DNA of 64,000 nucleotides from CAVQJU01 sp963755195. GTDB lineage: Bacteria; Acidobacteriota; Vicinamibacteria; Vicinamibacterales; CAVVIG01. Every line of letters starts with the position of its first letter. Position 1 is the first letter of the stretch. Positions 18,029-25,900 of the stretch are shown here, one piece after another. The notes beneath the pieces are model-generated. The model was not told the DNA's origin and ran no database searches. It worked only from the letters and a program-made list of their open reading frames with translations. The stretch covers positions 1,178,001-1,242,000 of the forward strand of contig CAVWIZ010000002.1 of NCBI GenBank assembly GCA_963755195.1, in the 5' to 3' direction. The position numbers and the translations under genes were made by a program.

Positions 18029-18920
18029 ACTCGTCCCACGTGTAGGCGTGACTCTGGCCGCCCAGGTGTTCGAGCGCGTAGGTGGCGGCGACGCTGCCCA
18101 AGCGGGCTGCCATGTCGTACGGCAGACCGAGCGCGATCCCCTTCATCAGCCCGCCGCGGAACGCGTCGCCGACGCCGGTCGGATCGACGATGGTGTGGGG
18201 CTCGACGGCCGGCACGTCCACTTGCGTGTCTTTCGTGAGGACCGACGAGCCCTTCTCGCCCTTGGTGACGATGAGCGCATGGGCCTGCGCCAGGACGTCC
18301 TGCTCGCCCATACCGGTTTTCTGGCGCAGCAGTTCGAATTCGTAGTCGTTGCAGATCACCAGGTGAGCGCCGGTCACGCCGTCGCGCAACTCGTCGCCCG
18401 ACATGCGGGCGCACTGCTGGCCGGGGTCGAAAATAAACGGAATCTTCAGCGTTCGACACTCCTCCGCGTACTGCACCATCGCGCCGGGATCGTTCGGCGA
18501 GATAATCGCCAGCCGCGCATCCTTCGCCACGCGGAACGACAACGTGCCCGCGTCGGCCATCGCGCCTGTGTAGAACGACGCGATCTGGTTGTTCGCCGTG
18601 TCGGTGCTGCAGAAGAAGCTCGCGGTGAACTTCCCGCCCACCTGCTTGACGAGCGACGTGTCGATGCCCGCCGCCTCGAGCCACTGACGATAGTCGCCGA
18701 AGTCCTCACCCGCCGTCGCCATTAGAAACGGCCGCTCGCCGAGCAGCGCCAGTGTGTAGGCGATGTTCGGCGCGCAGCCCCCACGCCGCTTGTCCATCGT
18801 GTCGACGAGGAAGCTGAGACTGACCCGATGCATGTGCTCGGGCAGGAAATGCTCGGTGAACTTGCCTGGAAACGACATCAGGTAGTCGTACGCAATCGAG
18901 CCGGTCACGATAATCTTCAT
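17979..18920 (-). CDS. PfkB-family carbohydrate kinase, adenosine kinase-like
   Basis: A 313-residue ribokinase-fold kinase. It shows the GGCAPNIAYTLALLG nucleoside-pocket motif, and the ATP/anion-hole signature DPTGVGDAFRGG with catalytic Asp near residue 260. Members with this N-terminus (KIIVTGSIAYDYLM) are usually annotated adenosine kinases or fructokinases. Its minus-strand neighbour mtnP releases adenine, so a purine-salvage role is reasonable but inferred. The frame is open 54 bases upstream, but those codons come from repeat G, so I start at ATG 18920. Confidence 0.83.
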   Translation of the reverse strand: MKIIVTGSIAYDYLMSFPGKFTEHFLPEHMHRVSLSFLVDTMDKRRGGCAPNIAYTLALLGERPFLMATAGEDFGDYRQWLEAAGIDTSLVKQVGGKFTASFFCSTDTANNQIASFYTGAMADAGTLSFRVAKDARLAIISPNDPGAMVQYAEECRTLKIPFIFDPGQQCARMSGDELRDGVTGAHLVICNDYEFELLRQKTGMGEQDVLAQAHALIVTKGEKGSSVLTKDTQVDVPAVEPHTIVDPTGVGDAFRGGLMKGIALGLPYDMAARLGSVAATYALEHLGGQSHAYTWDEFKKRYEQHFGSLAAAK

Positions 18921-18942
18921 AGCGATGTCAGTGTCCTTTTTG

Positions 18943-19041
18943 CGGTCACGGTTTCCAAGGTGCTTCGCGGTCACGGTTTCCAGAGTGCTTGGCGGCCACG
19001 GTTTCCAAGGTGCTTCACGGCCACGGTTTCCAAGGTGCTGG
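18943..19041. repeat. 25-bp tandem repeat array G1 (four copies)
   Basis: Four head-to-tail copies of CGGYCACGGTTTCCAAGGTG followed by CTTNN, 25 bp each, starting at 18943, 18968, 18993 and 19018, with one to four differences between copies. There are no unique spacers. Its complement is the unit of the larger array at 50352-50686. In transcription sense it lies downstream of mtnP and upstream of the sugar kinase gene. Confidence 0.9.
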
Positions 19042-19053
19042 CGAGTGCGGCGA

Positions 19054-19125
19054 GCACCCTATCTGATCGCGCCAAGCACCCTACGTGATCGCACCCAGCA
19101 CCTTATCTGATCGCACCGAGCACTA
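19054..19125. repeat. 22-bp tandem repeat array H (three full copies plus a part)
   Basis: Units starting at 19054, 19076 and 19098 read GCACCCTATCTGATCGCGCC plus two bases, with small changes. A truncated fourth unit merges with the mtnP 3' end: on the minus strand mtnP finishes ATGAGATAGTGC, close to the array phrase ATCAGATAGGGTGC. The array may therefore have grown from the stop-codon region. Confidence 0.8.
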
Positions 19126-20004
19126 TCTCATGTATTTCCCGACAATCGGCTCGAGCTCGCGCTTGGTCTGCTCGGGCACGTGCTCCGGCTGAGTCATGAT
19201 AGCCGTAGCCAGGGCGTCCTTGCACGCGCACGTCCGAGGCCCGGAGATCCGCCCCACCGCTTCGGCAATCGCCTGTTGAGCCATTTTCGCATTCTGAAGC
19301 AGATTCTTGATGACCATCTCGACGGTCACCGAATCGTGATCGGGATGCCAGGAGTCGTAGTCGGTGACCAGGGCGAGCGTCGTGAAGCAGATTTCCGCCT
19401 CGCGCGCGAGCTTGGCTTCCTGCAGGTTCGTCATGCCGATCACGTCCATGCCCCACGACCGGTACAACTTCGACTCCGCGAGCGTCGAGAATTGCGGCCC
19501 CTCCATGTTGACGTACGCGCCTCCGCGGTGAACGGTGGCGCCGGCGTGCTCCGCGGAGTCGGCCGCAATGGCCGACAGCAGGCCGCAGAAGGGATGCGCG
19601 AAGGCGACGTGCGCCACGAGGCCGCGACCGAAAAACGTGCTGATGCGGCCCTTCGTCCGGTCGAAGAACTGATCGGGAATCACGATATCGAGCGGCTTGT
19701 ACTCTTCCTTCAGGCTGCCGACGGCGCTGGCCGAGAGGATCCGCTCGACGCCGAGCACCTTGAAGCCGAAGATGTTCGCCCGGAAGTTGAGCTCCGACGG
19801 CAGGAACCGGTGGCCGATGCCATGCCGGGGCAGAAATGCCACCCGCTTGCCGCGCAGCGTGCCGATCACGTACGGTCCGGACGGCTCGCCAAACGGCGTT
19901 GCGACCGATCGTTCCTCGCGATCGCTCAACTCCGCCATGTCGTACAACCCGCTTCCGCCGATGATGCCGATGCCGATGCCCCCGCTGGTCTTGGACACAC
20001 TCAT
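19123..20004 (-). CDS. mtnP: S-methyl-5'-thioadenosine phosphorylase
   Basis: A 293-residue PNP/MTAP-family enzyme cleaving methylthioadenosine to adenine and methylthioribose-1-phosphate. It has GIIGGSGLYDM (phosphate loop), LPRHGIGHRFLPSELNFRAN, and NMEGPQFSTLAES, the MTAP-type base-site motif. The open frame extends far upstream with non-conserved, Arg-rich sequence overlapping the next gene; the ATG at 20004, 4 bp after the previous stop, is the credible start. Its stop is inside the H array. Confidence 0.92.
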   Translation of the reverse strand: MSVSKTSGGIGIGIIGGSGLYDMAELSDREERSVATPFGEPSGPYVIGTLRGKRVAFLPRHGIGHRFLPSELNFRANIFGFKVLGVERILSASAVGSLKEEYKPLDIVIPDQFFDRTKGRISTFFGRGLVAHVAFAHPFCGLLSAIAADSAEHAGATVHRGGAYVNMEGPQFSTLAESKLYRSWGMDVIGMTNLQEAKLAREAEICFTTLALVTDYDSWHPDHDSVTVEMVIKNLLQNAKMAQQAIAEAVGRISGPRTCACKDALATAIMTQPEHVPEQTKRELEPIVGKYMR

Positions 20005-20008
20005 CACG

Positions 20009-21328
20009 TCAGGCCTGCGCCGGAACCACGCGGCGCTTCCCGTTCTCCTCTCTGATATAGCCCGCGGAAATCGCGGGATCGTGCTCGAAAAACACCAGCG
20101 GGTTCTTCTCGCCGGCTTCCTGATAGAACGCCTTCTTGGACGCCAGCGTCTCCATGGGATACAGGTCGTACCCCATGATCCACGGCTCTCCCAGGTGGGC
20201 GACCGTCGGGATGAGCTCAGCGACAAACGCCGCCGTTTTGCCGCCCGACTCCATCATGACCATCTGATGGTGCCGGTTGTGTCCACCCGTCCGCCTGACT
20301 TTCACGCCGGGCATGATGGTCTGGTCGTCGTCCACGAGCTGCAGCACGCCGGCTTCGGCGAGCGGCACGTAATTATCGGGGATGTAGCTGGCTCGATTGC
20401 GCTCATTCGTGTGCAACGCATCGTCCCATTCGCCGCGGCGGACCACGTACTGCGCCCGGGGAAACCTCGGCCGCACCCGGCCGTCCGGGCCCTTCGTGGT
20501 GAACCCGCCGGCGTGGTCGAAATGCAGGTGCGTGGCCACGACGATGTCGATGTCTTCGGGTGCAAGGCCGGCTTCGGCCAGCGTGTGATCGAGGTTGCGC
20601 GTGCGATCGACGCCGTAAATCTCGTGGAACTTCTCATCGTCTTTGTCGCCGAGGCCGGCGTCAATCAACATCGTCCGAACCCCACGGACGACGAGCGGAC
20701 GCATGGCGAGCAGGATGCGATTCCGGTCGTCGGGCGTGGTCTTCTTTTCCCACAGCGGCTTCGGTACCACGCCGAACATGGCGCCGCCGTCGAGCCGGAA
20801 GAAGCCGTCGAACAACGACACCAGCTCGAGTTCTCCAAGCGTGAAGCGATTGACCGCGCTCGCCGCCGGCGGACGGTGGTCGGTGGCCGTTGAGCGATCG
20901 GTCGTGCCCTGCTTGAGCTCCACCAGCACACCGTGCGCGCTCGACGGGTGAATGAACGCCACCTGCGAGCCCTCGGCGCCCGGGCGCGGCTGCGCGTCAA
21001 CGAGCCGGACGCCGCGCGCCGTCAGTTGCGCCACGGCCGCGCGGAGGTCGTCCACCCGCAGCGTGATGTGGTGAAGGCCAGGCCCGCGCCTCTCGACATA
21101 TTTGGCAATCGCCGAATCGGCCGCCGTCGCCTCGAGAAGTTCCAGCCTGACTCCGGGGGCCCCCGCCCCGCGGTCACCTTCGCCAACGGGAATGAAGTGC
21201 GCGCGCACCTTCTGCGACGCGACGTCTTCGGGTACATCGACCGTCAGGCCGAGCGCGTCCCGATAGAACGAGAGCGCCGCCTGCAAATCCTTGACGGCAA
21301 TCCCGACGTGGTCGAGAACCGCTTTCAT
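20009..21328 (-). CDS. Fusion: methylmalonyl-CoA epimerase + metallo-beta-lactamase-fold hydrolase
   Basis: One uninterrupted 439-residue frame joins two domains. Residues 1-~141 are a glyoxalase/VOC methylmalonyl-CoA epimerase (LDHVGIAVKDLQAALSFYRD; GLHHITLRVDDL; HGVLVELKQG). After a ~17-residue Thr/Ala/Pro linker, residues ~160-439 form a metallo-beta-lactamase hydrolase with VVATHLHFDHAGG (HxHxDH) and further His ligands at GGHNRHH and in the C-terminal FFEHDP. The meaB gene lies directly upstream, supporting the epimerase role in propionate/methylmalonyl-CoA metabolism. The hydrolase substrate is unknown; a thioester is one guess. No stop occurs in any frame through the linker, so a simple missing stop is not obvious. 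Confidence 0.85.
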   Translation of the reverse strand: MKAVLDHVGIAVKDLQAALSFYRDALGLTVDVPEDVASQKVRAHFIPVGEGDRGAGAPGVRLELLEATAADSAIAKYVERRGPGLHHITLRVDDLRAAVAQLTARGVRLVDAQPRPGAEGSQVAFIHPSSAHGVLVELKQGTTDRSTATDHRPPAASAVNRFTLGELELVSLFDGFFRLDGGAMFGVVPKPLWEKKTTPDDRNRILLAMRPLVVRGVRTMLIDAGLGDKDDEKFHEIYGVDRTRNLDHTLAEAGLAPEDIDIVVATHLHFDHAGGFTTKGPDGRVRPRFPRAQYVVRRGEWDDALHTNERNRASYIPDNYVPLAEAGVLQLVDDDQTIMPGVKVRRTGGHNRHHQMVMMESGGKTAAFVAELIPTVAHLGEPWIMGYDLYPMETLASKKAFYQEAGEKNPLVFFEHDPAISAGYIREENGKRRVVPAQA

Positions 21329-21329
21329 G

Positions 21330-22382
21330 TCAACGACTGTTCATCACGAAGCCACGAAGAACACGAAGGCACACGATGCATTTTAGTACAAAGCCCATTT
21401 TCGCGTCCTTCGTGACTTCGTGATATGCAGGCCCTGCTAGCCGGCGAGGACTCGTTCTCAGCAGTGCGTCAGCCGCCGAATACGGGTCGAGCTCGCGCGA
21501 GGCGACGCGGTCCACGACGGCCGCCAGCTCGCCGGCGGCGAGCACGTGGTGTTCGAGGTGCGACATGAATCGTTGTGACACGAGCTCGCGCACCCGGTCC
21601 TCGCTTCGCACGCGACGGCGCTCGGCCTGTTTCGATTGGGAATGCGTCCGGAATCTGGCCACCGCGTCCATCAGGTCGGCCACGCCTTCGCCGGTCGTCG
21701 CGACAGTCTTCACAACGGGCGGACGCCACCCGCCCGCACCAGCCGGCGCAAGGCTGAGATTCGCCTCGATGGCCGACACCAGTCCGTCGGCACCCTCGCG
21801 ATCGGCTTTGTTGACGACGAAGATGTCGGCAATCTCCATGATGCCCGCCTTGAGCGCCTGGACGTCGTCGCCTGTTCCCGGCACCAGCGTCACCACCGAC
21901 ACGTCGGCGGTGCGCACGATGTCCACTTCGTCCTGGCCCACGCCGACAGTCTCAATCACGACGATGTCTCGACCCGAGGCGTCGAGCACCAGGGCCGCGT
22001 CGGCGGTGGCGCGCGCGAGGCCGCCCAGATGGCCGCGTGTGGCCATGCTGCGAACAAACACGCCTTCGTCGGCCGAGTGCGACTGCATGCGCAGCCGGTC
22101 GCCAAGCACAGCGCCGCCGGTGAACGGACTCGTCGGGTCGACCGCCAGGATGCCGATGGTGGAGCCGGCGCGACGGATCTCGGCCGACAGCTTGTCGACG
22201 AGCGTGCTCTTGCCGGCGCCGGGAGGACCGGTCACGCCGATGAAGTAGGCGCGCCCGGTGCGCCCGAAGATGGCGCGCACCAGCTCGGCGCTCGCCGGCC
22301 CCTCGTCTTCAACGATCGAAATGGCGCGCGCGACGGCCCGCGCCTCGCCGGCGAACACGCGCTCGGCCAGCGTGGAGCTCAC
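21330..22382 (-). CDS. meaB: Methylmalonyl-CoA mutase-associated GTPase (MeaB/ArgK)
   Basis: A 350-residue G3E GTPase guarding methylmalonyl-CoA mutase and its B12 cofactor. Walker A GPPGAGKST, VDPTSPFTGGAVLGDRLRM, ETVGVGQDE and FVVNKAD (base recognition) are intact. The ATG overlaps the acyl-CoA dehydrogenase stop as ATGA. The last ~33 residues are not family-like: they are the translation of the D1 repeat element, so the natural C-terminus has been extended through it. Mutase subunits themselves are not in this window. Confidence 0.9.
   Translation of the reverse strand: MSSTLAERVFAGEARAVARAISIVEDEGPASAELVRAIFGRTGRAYFIGVTGPPGAGKSTLVDKLSAEIRRAGSTIGILAVDPTSPFTGGAVLGDRLRMQSHSADEGVFVRSMATRGHLGGLARATADAALVLDASGRDIVVIETVGVGQDEVDIVRTADVSVVTLVPGTGDDVQALKAGIMEIADIFVVNKADREGADGLVSAIEANLSLAPAGAGGWRPPVVKTVATTGEGVADLMDAVARFRTHSQSKQAERRRVRSEDRVRELVSQRFMSHLEHHVLAAGELAAVVDRVASRELDPYSAADALLRTSPRRLAGPAYHEVTKDAKMGFVLKCIVCLRVLRGFVMNSR
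21345..21424. repeat. Phrase repeat D1 (CACGAAG-type), head-to-head arms
   Basis: Left arm CACGAAGCCACGAAGAACAC, right arm GTCCTTCGTGACTTCGTGA, separated by ~34 unique bases. It lies between the epimerase-fusion start and the folded part of meaB, and is read as the MeaB tail. A one-sided relative occurs at 53114-53151. Confidence 0.8.
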
Positions 22383-23518
22383 GACAGCAGTTGCCGGGCG
22401 ATGACGAGCCGCTGGATTTCGCTCGTGCCCTCGCCGATGGTGGTCAGCTTGACGTCACGGAAGAACTTCTCAGCCGGGTAGTCCTTCACGAATCCGTATC
22501 CGCCGTGGATTTGGACGCAATCGTCGGCCGCCCTCACGGCAATCTCGCTCGCATACAGCTTCGCCATCGACGACTCGAGGGTGGTCCGCATGCCCCGATC
22601 CTTCAAGTACGCCGCCCGATAGGTCAAAAGCCGCGCCGCCTCGACGCGCGTGGCGTTGTCGGCCAGCTTCCACTGGATGGCCTGAAAGCGGTTGATGGTC
22701 TTGCCGAACGCCATCCGCTCGTCCGCGTACCGCAGGGCCGCCTCATACGCGCCCTGGGCCAGGCCGACGGCCAGCGCCGCAATGCCAATCCGCCCCGCGT
22801 CGAGCACCTGCAGCGCGTTGATGAATCCCTGCCCTTCCTCGCCCAGCATCCGATCGGCGGGGACGCGGCAGTCCTCAAACAGCACTTCGCTCGTCTCGCA
22901 GGCTCGCATGCCCAGCTTGTCTTCCTTCTTCCCGGCGGTCATGCCCGGCGTCCCGCGCTCGACAATGAAGGCCGAGATGCCCTTCGATCCGCCCGCGCGA
23001 TCCGTGATCGCCATCGCGACGAGGATATCGCCGACGCGGCCGTGGGTCGTGAACGCCTTCGATCCGTTCAGAACCCAGCCGTCGCCGTCTCTGGCCGCCG
23101 CCGTGCGCAGCCCGCCGGCGTCGCTCCCCGAGCTCGACTCGGTCAGCGCCCACGCGCCAATCTTTTCGCCGCGCGCCAGCGGCACGAGGTACGTCTGCTT
23201 CTGCGTCTCGCTGCCGAACATCGCGATGTGGGCCGAGCACAGCCCGTTGTGCGCCGCCACGGACAACGCGACCGACGGATCGACGCGTGCCAGCTCTTCA
23301 ATGCACAAGCAGTAGTCGATGGCCGACATGCCCGCGCCGCCGTACTCCTCGGGCCACTGAATGCCGAGCAGGCCGAGCGAGGCCAGTCTCGGCATCAGCT
23401 CACTTGGAAAATGCTGAGTTTCGTCCCACTCTCTGACGTGCGGGCGCATCTCGGCTTCCGCAAACTCGCGCACGGTGCGCCTGAGCAGTTGCTGCTCCTC
23501 GGTCAACCGGAAGTCCAC
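22379..23518 (-). CDS. Acyl-CoA dehydrogenase
   Basis: A 379-residue FAD flavoenzyme for alpha,beta-oxidation of acyl-CoA. It begins VDFRLTEEQQLLRRTVREFA and has the FAD/substrate motif WALTESSSGSDAGG, the RMAFGKTINRFQAIQ segment, and the C-terminal IGEGTSEIQRLVIARQLL holding the catalytic glutamate position of short-chain enzymes. The GTG at 23518 is chosen over a long upstream extension that overlaps the divergent membrane-protein gene. Translationally coupled to meaB (ATGA), which suggests breakdown of odd-chain or branched acyl groups to propionyl-CoA. Confidence 0.9.
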   Translation of the reverse strand: MDFRLTEEQQLLRRTVREFAEAEMRPHVREWDETQHFPSELMPRLASLGLLGIQWPEEYGGAGMSAIDYCLCIEELARVDPSVALSVAAHNGLCSAHIAMFGSETQKQTYLVPLARGEKIGAWALTESSSGSDAGGLRTAAARDGDGWVLNGSKAFTTHGRVGDILVAMAITDRAGGSKGISAFIVERGTPGMTAGKKEDKLGMRACETSEVLFEDCRVPADRMLGEEGQGFINALQVLDAGRIGIAALAVGLAQGAYEAALRYADERMAFGKTINRFQAIQWKLADNATRVEAARLLTYRAAYLKDRGMRTTLESSMAKLYASEIAVRAADDCVQIHGGYGFVKDYPAEKFFRDVKLTTIGEGTSEIQRLVIARQLLS

Positions 23519-23552
23519 ATCCGGTATGATGGCAGAAAGGCGGCGCGCGGCA

Positions 23553-24062
23553 ATGAAAAGAAAGGCCATGAAAAGAAGATTGAGAAACGTTCTGACGTGC
23601 GGTGTGACGGCTCTTCTGCTGTTGGGGCTGCCGGGCCGCGCCCTCGCCGACGTGACGGTGTTTCTCGGCGCGAACACGTCCCCCGCCAACCGTCAGGTCA
23701 AAGGCCTCGCCATCGGCGCCGGTCTGCTGATCGTCGCATTTGAATTCGAGTACGCGGACACCACCGAGGATCCGGCGGCCGGCGCACCGTCACTCAAGAC
23801 CGGTATGGGAAACCTGCTGCTGCAGACGCCTATCGCGGTGTTGGGGATTCAGCCGTACTTCGTCACCGGCGGCGGCTTCTATCTGGAAGAGCTGGGGACA
23901 CACAGCGACAAGGGCTTCGCGGTCGGCACGGGCGGCGGCGCGAAGATCTCGCTCGTCGGCCCTCTCCGCCTGCGTGTGGACTACCGCGTCATCAAGCTGG
24001 GAAGCGGCGCGCTGACCACGCCAACGCACCGCGTCTACGCAGGATTGAACTTGAAGTTCTGA
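23553..24062 (+). CDS. Putative outer-membrane beta-barrel protein
   Basis: A ~169-residue exported protein: a Lys/Arg-rich start, hydrophobic core VLTCGVTALLLLGLPG and cleavage after ALA. The mature part has alternating hydrophobic/polar strands rich in Gly (VTVFLGANTS, LLIVAFEFEYAD, VGTGGGAKISL) and ends with the aromatic HRVYAGLNLKF, a typical barrel C-terminus. ATGs at 23526, 23553 and 23568 are all possible; 23553 is a compromise. It is divergent from the acyl-CoA dehydrogenase gene with 34 bp between them. Function unknown. Confidence 0.7.
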   Translation: MKRKAMKRRLRNVLTCGVTALLLLGLPGRALADVTVFLGANTSPANRQVKGLAIGAGLLIVAFEFEYADTTEDPAAGAPSLKTGMGNLLLQTPIAVLGIQPYFVTGGGFYLEELGTHSDKGFAVGTGGGAKISLVGPLRLRVDYRVIKLGSGALTTPTHRVYAGLNLKF

Positions 24063-24084
24063 CCCCGGCCGCCGGCCGCGAGGG

Positions 24085-24594
24085 CTACTTGCCGAGGTCT
24101 TGAATCAACGCGAGATTGACGATGTTCATGCCTTGGGCGTAGGCCTCGGCATATTTCTTCAGAATGTCGTTCACTTCGGCTCCAGTGAAGCCCTCGCTGA
24201 TGATGGTCGACACCTGATAGTCCGCGCCCTTGACGGCGGGATCGATGATGTAGACGTAGAGGACGTTCGCGCCGGCCGGATCGGGCGACTTGAACACCTT
24301 CCAACCCTTGGCCTGTTCCTTGCGCTCGGGCTTTTCACTCTTGCCGAGCGCTTCCTTCAACTTCGCCATCACCATCTCGAAGTCGGCAGTGCGATCGGCC
24401 TTGATGAAGTTGAGCACCATGCCGCCGTCATTCGGGAACAATCGGGTCGTCGGTGCCGGCGTGGCCTGCGCCGCGGGAGCGGGAGCGGCCTGCCCGGCAT
24501 GAAGAGAACTTGCCGACAGCACGCCAACAACCAGTCCAAGGGCACTCAACACATGTCGGCCCTGAGCAGCCGGCAACCTGGGGGATCGGACCAT
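24085..24594 (-). CDS. Secreted hypothetical protein
   Basis: A 169-residue protein with a signal peptide (hydrophobic LSALGLVVGVLSASSLHA, then AGQAAPAPAAQATPAPT). The mature domain (FIKADRTADFEMVMAKLKEAL; WKVFKSPDPAGANVLYVYII; YQVSTIISEGF) resembles small Acidobacteria proteins of unknown function. A strong GGAGG lies 5 bases before the ATG at 24594, deciding the start over the GTG one codon upstream. It follows hemW and is convergent with the barrel gene (22 bp gap). Confidence 0.7.
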   Translation of the reverse strand: MVRSPRLPAAQGRHVLSALGLVVGVLSASSLHAGQAAPAPAAQATPAPTTRLFPNDGGMVLNFIKADRTADFEMVMAKLKEALGKSEKPERKEQAKGWKVFKSPDPAGANVLYVYIIDPAVKGADYQVSTIISEGFTGAEVNDILKKYAEAYAQGMNIVNLALIQDLGK

Positions 24595-24639
24595 CACTGC
24601 CTCCTTCGTGAAAGGCGGTTACTGTAGCGTACTCTTTGG

Positions 24640-25782
24640 CTACACGAAAACAGCCATCACCTCATGAGCAAGAAGCATTCCCCGACGTGTCAGCCAGAGA
24701 CGGCTCCCCTCGTGGCGAAGCAAACCCAGGTCGACGAAGTCCGCCAGATCGCCTCGGTGTTTTTGCCAGACGTCCACGCCGTACCGGTCACGAATGGCGT
24801 CGAGATCGACCCCGTCCGTCAATCGCAGTCCCGTGAACAGCGCGTCGCCCAGCCGCTCCTCCGCTGACATCGGCCGGACCTCGATCGCGGCCGATTCGCC
24901 GCCATGGATGCGCGCGATGTAGTCGTCGGTGCCGGCGACATTCTTCGCTCGCACGCCGGCCTTTGTCGTGTGCGCGCCACACCCAAATCCGAGCCATTCG
25001 CCGTCGGTCCAATACTTGAGGTTGTGGCGCGATCGGCGGCCCGGCTTCGCCACGTTCGAGATTTCATACTGCTCGTATCCCGCGTGCTCGAGCCGTTCCA
25101 TCGCCGCCACGTACATCGTCGCCGCGTCGTCATCCGGCGCCTGGGACCACCGTGCGCGCGCCATCTCTTCCTTGAGCGGCGCGTTCGGGTAGACCTCCAG
25201 CAGGTAGAGCGAGAGATGCTCGGGTCCGATGCTGATCGCCGCATCGACAGATTCCAGCCAGTCCTCGACGCGCTGTTCGGGCAGCCACATCATCAGGTCG
25301 AGGCTGAGATTGTCGAAGCCCGCGCGGCGCGCCTCGTCCACCGCCAGGCGCGCCCGATCGGCGCTGTGCAGGCGCGAAAGACGCCGAAGCTCCTCTTCGC
25401 GAAACGACTGGACGCCGAAGCTGACACGGTTCACGCCGGCGGCGCGAAACGCCTCGAGCTTCGCCACGTCGACGGTTTCGGGGTTCGCCTCGAGCGTGAC
25501 CTCGCAGTCGCCCGCGACATCGAACGTCTCACGGCACGCGGCGATGAGCTGCGCCACCTCCACGGGATCGAGCAGCGACGGCGTCCCTCCGCCAAAGTAG
25601 ATCGTGTCGGCTGCCGCCCTTCCTGCTCCTCCAGCCGTCCCCGCCCCTCCTGCCCTCGTGATCTCCCCAAGCAGCGCCTCGACGTACCGCGCCTTCTGGG
25701 CCCCATCGAACAGACCGCGATTGAAATTGCAGTAGTTGCAAATGGCCGAACAGAAGGGGATGTGGAGATAGAGGCCTAACAT
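24640..25782 (-). CDS. hemW: HemW-like radical SAM protein (heme chaperone)
   Basis: A 380-residue radical SAM protein. MLGLYLHIPFC leads into CSAICNYC, the CX3CX2C 4Fe-4S cluster site; then IYFGGGTPSLL, VTLEANPETV, SFGVQSF and LSLDLMMWLPEQ. The shorter N-terminus without the extra HemN cysteine matches HemW, a heme-binding protein, rather than coproporphyrinogen dehydrogenase. The frame is open for 93 bases upstream, but those codons are repeat A2. The ATG at 25782 is therefore the start and abuts the repeat directly. Confidence 0.88.
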   Translation of the reverse strand: MLGLYLHIPFCSAICNYCNFNRGLFDGAQKARYVEALLGEITRAGGAGTAGGAGRAAADTIYFGGGTPSLLDPVEVAQLIAACRETFDVAGDCEVTLEANPETVDVAKLEAFRAAGVNRVSFGVQSFREEELRRLSRLHSADRARLAVDEARRAGFDNLSLDLMMWLPEQRVEDWLESVDAAISIGPEHLSLYLLEVYPNAPLKEEMARARWSQAPDDDAATMYVAAMERLEHAGYEQYEISNVAKPGRRSRHNLKYWTDGEWLGFGCGAHTTKAGVRAKNVAGTDDYIARIHGGESAAIEVRPMSAEERLGDALFTGLRLTDGVDLDAIRDRYGVDVWQKHRGDLADFVDLGLLRHEGSRLWLTRRGMLLAHEVMAVFV

Positions 25783-25900
25783 TGAGTAATTGGGTAATCG
25801 AGTAATTGGGTAATTGGGTAATTGGGTAATTGGCCTGGGCAATGCCACAAGCCATCGAATTGCCCAATTACCCAATTACCAGATTACCCAATTACCAGAT
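25783..25900. repeat. Phrase repeat A2 (TAATTGGG-type), long inverted repeat
   Basis: The clearest hairpin of the family: about six TAATTGGG units, a unique core (GCCTGGGCAATGCCACAAGC region), then the complement CCCAATTACCCAATTACC with interspersed AGATTA. It fills the whole gap between the DnaC-like stop (25901) and the hemW start (25782). Confidence 0.9.

Noticed and set aside
18921..18974. N-terminal extension of the PfkB kinase
   Set aside because: The 18 extra codons are translated repeat G sequence; the conserved protein begins at ATG 18920.
25783..25875. N-terminal extension of HemW
   Set aside because: The additional residues (PITQLPNYPITRLPNY-like) are translated repeat A2.
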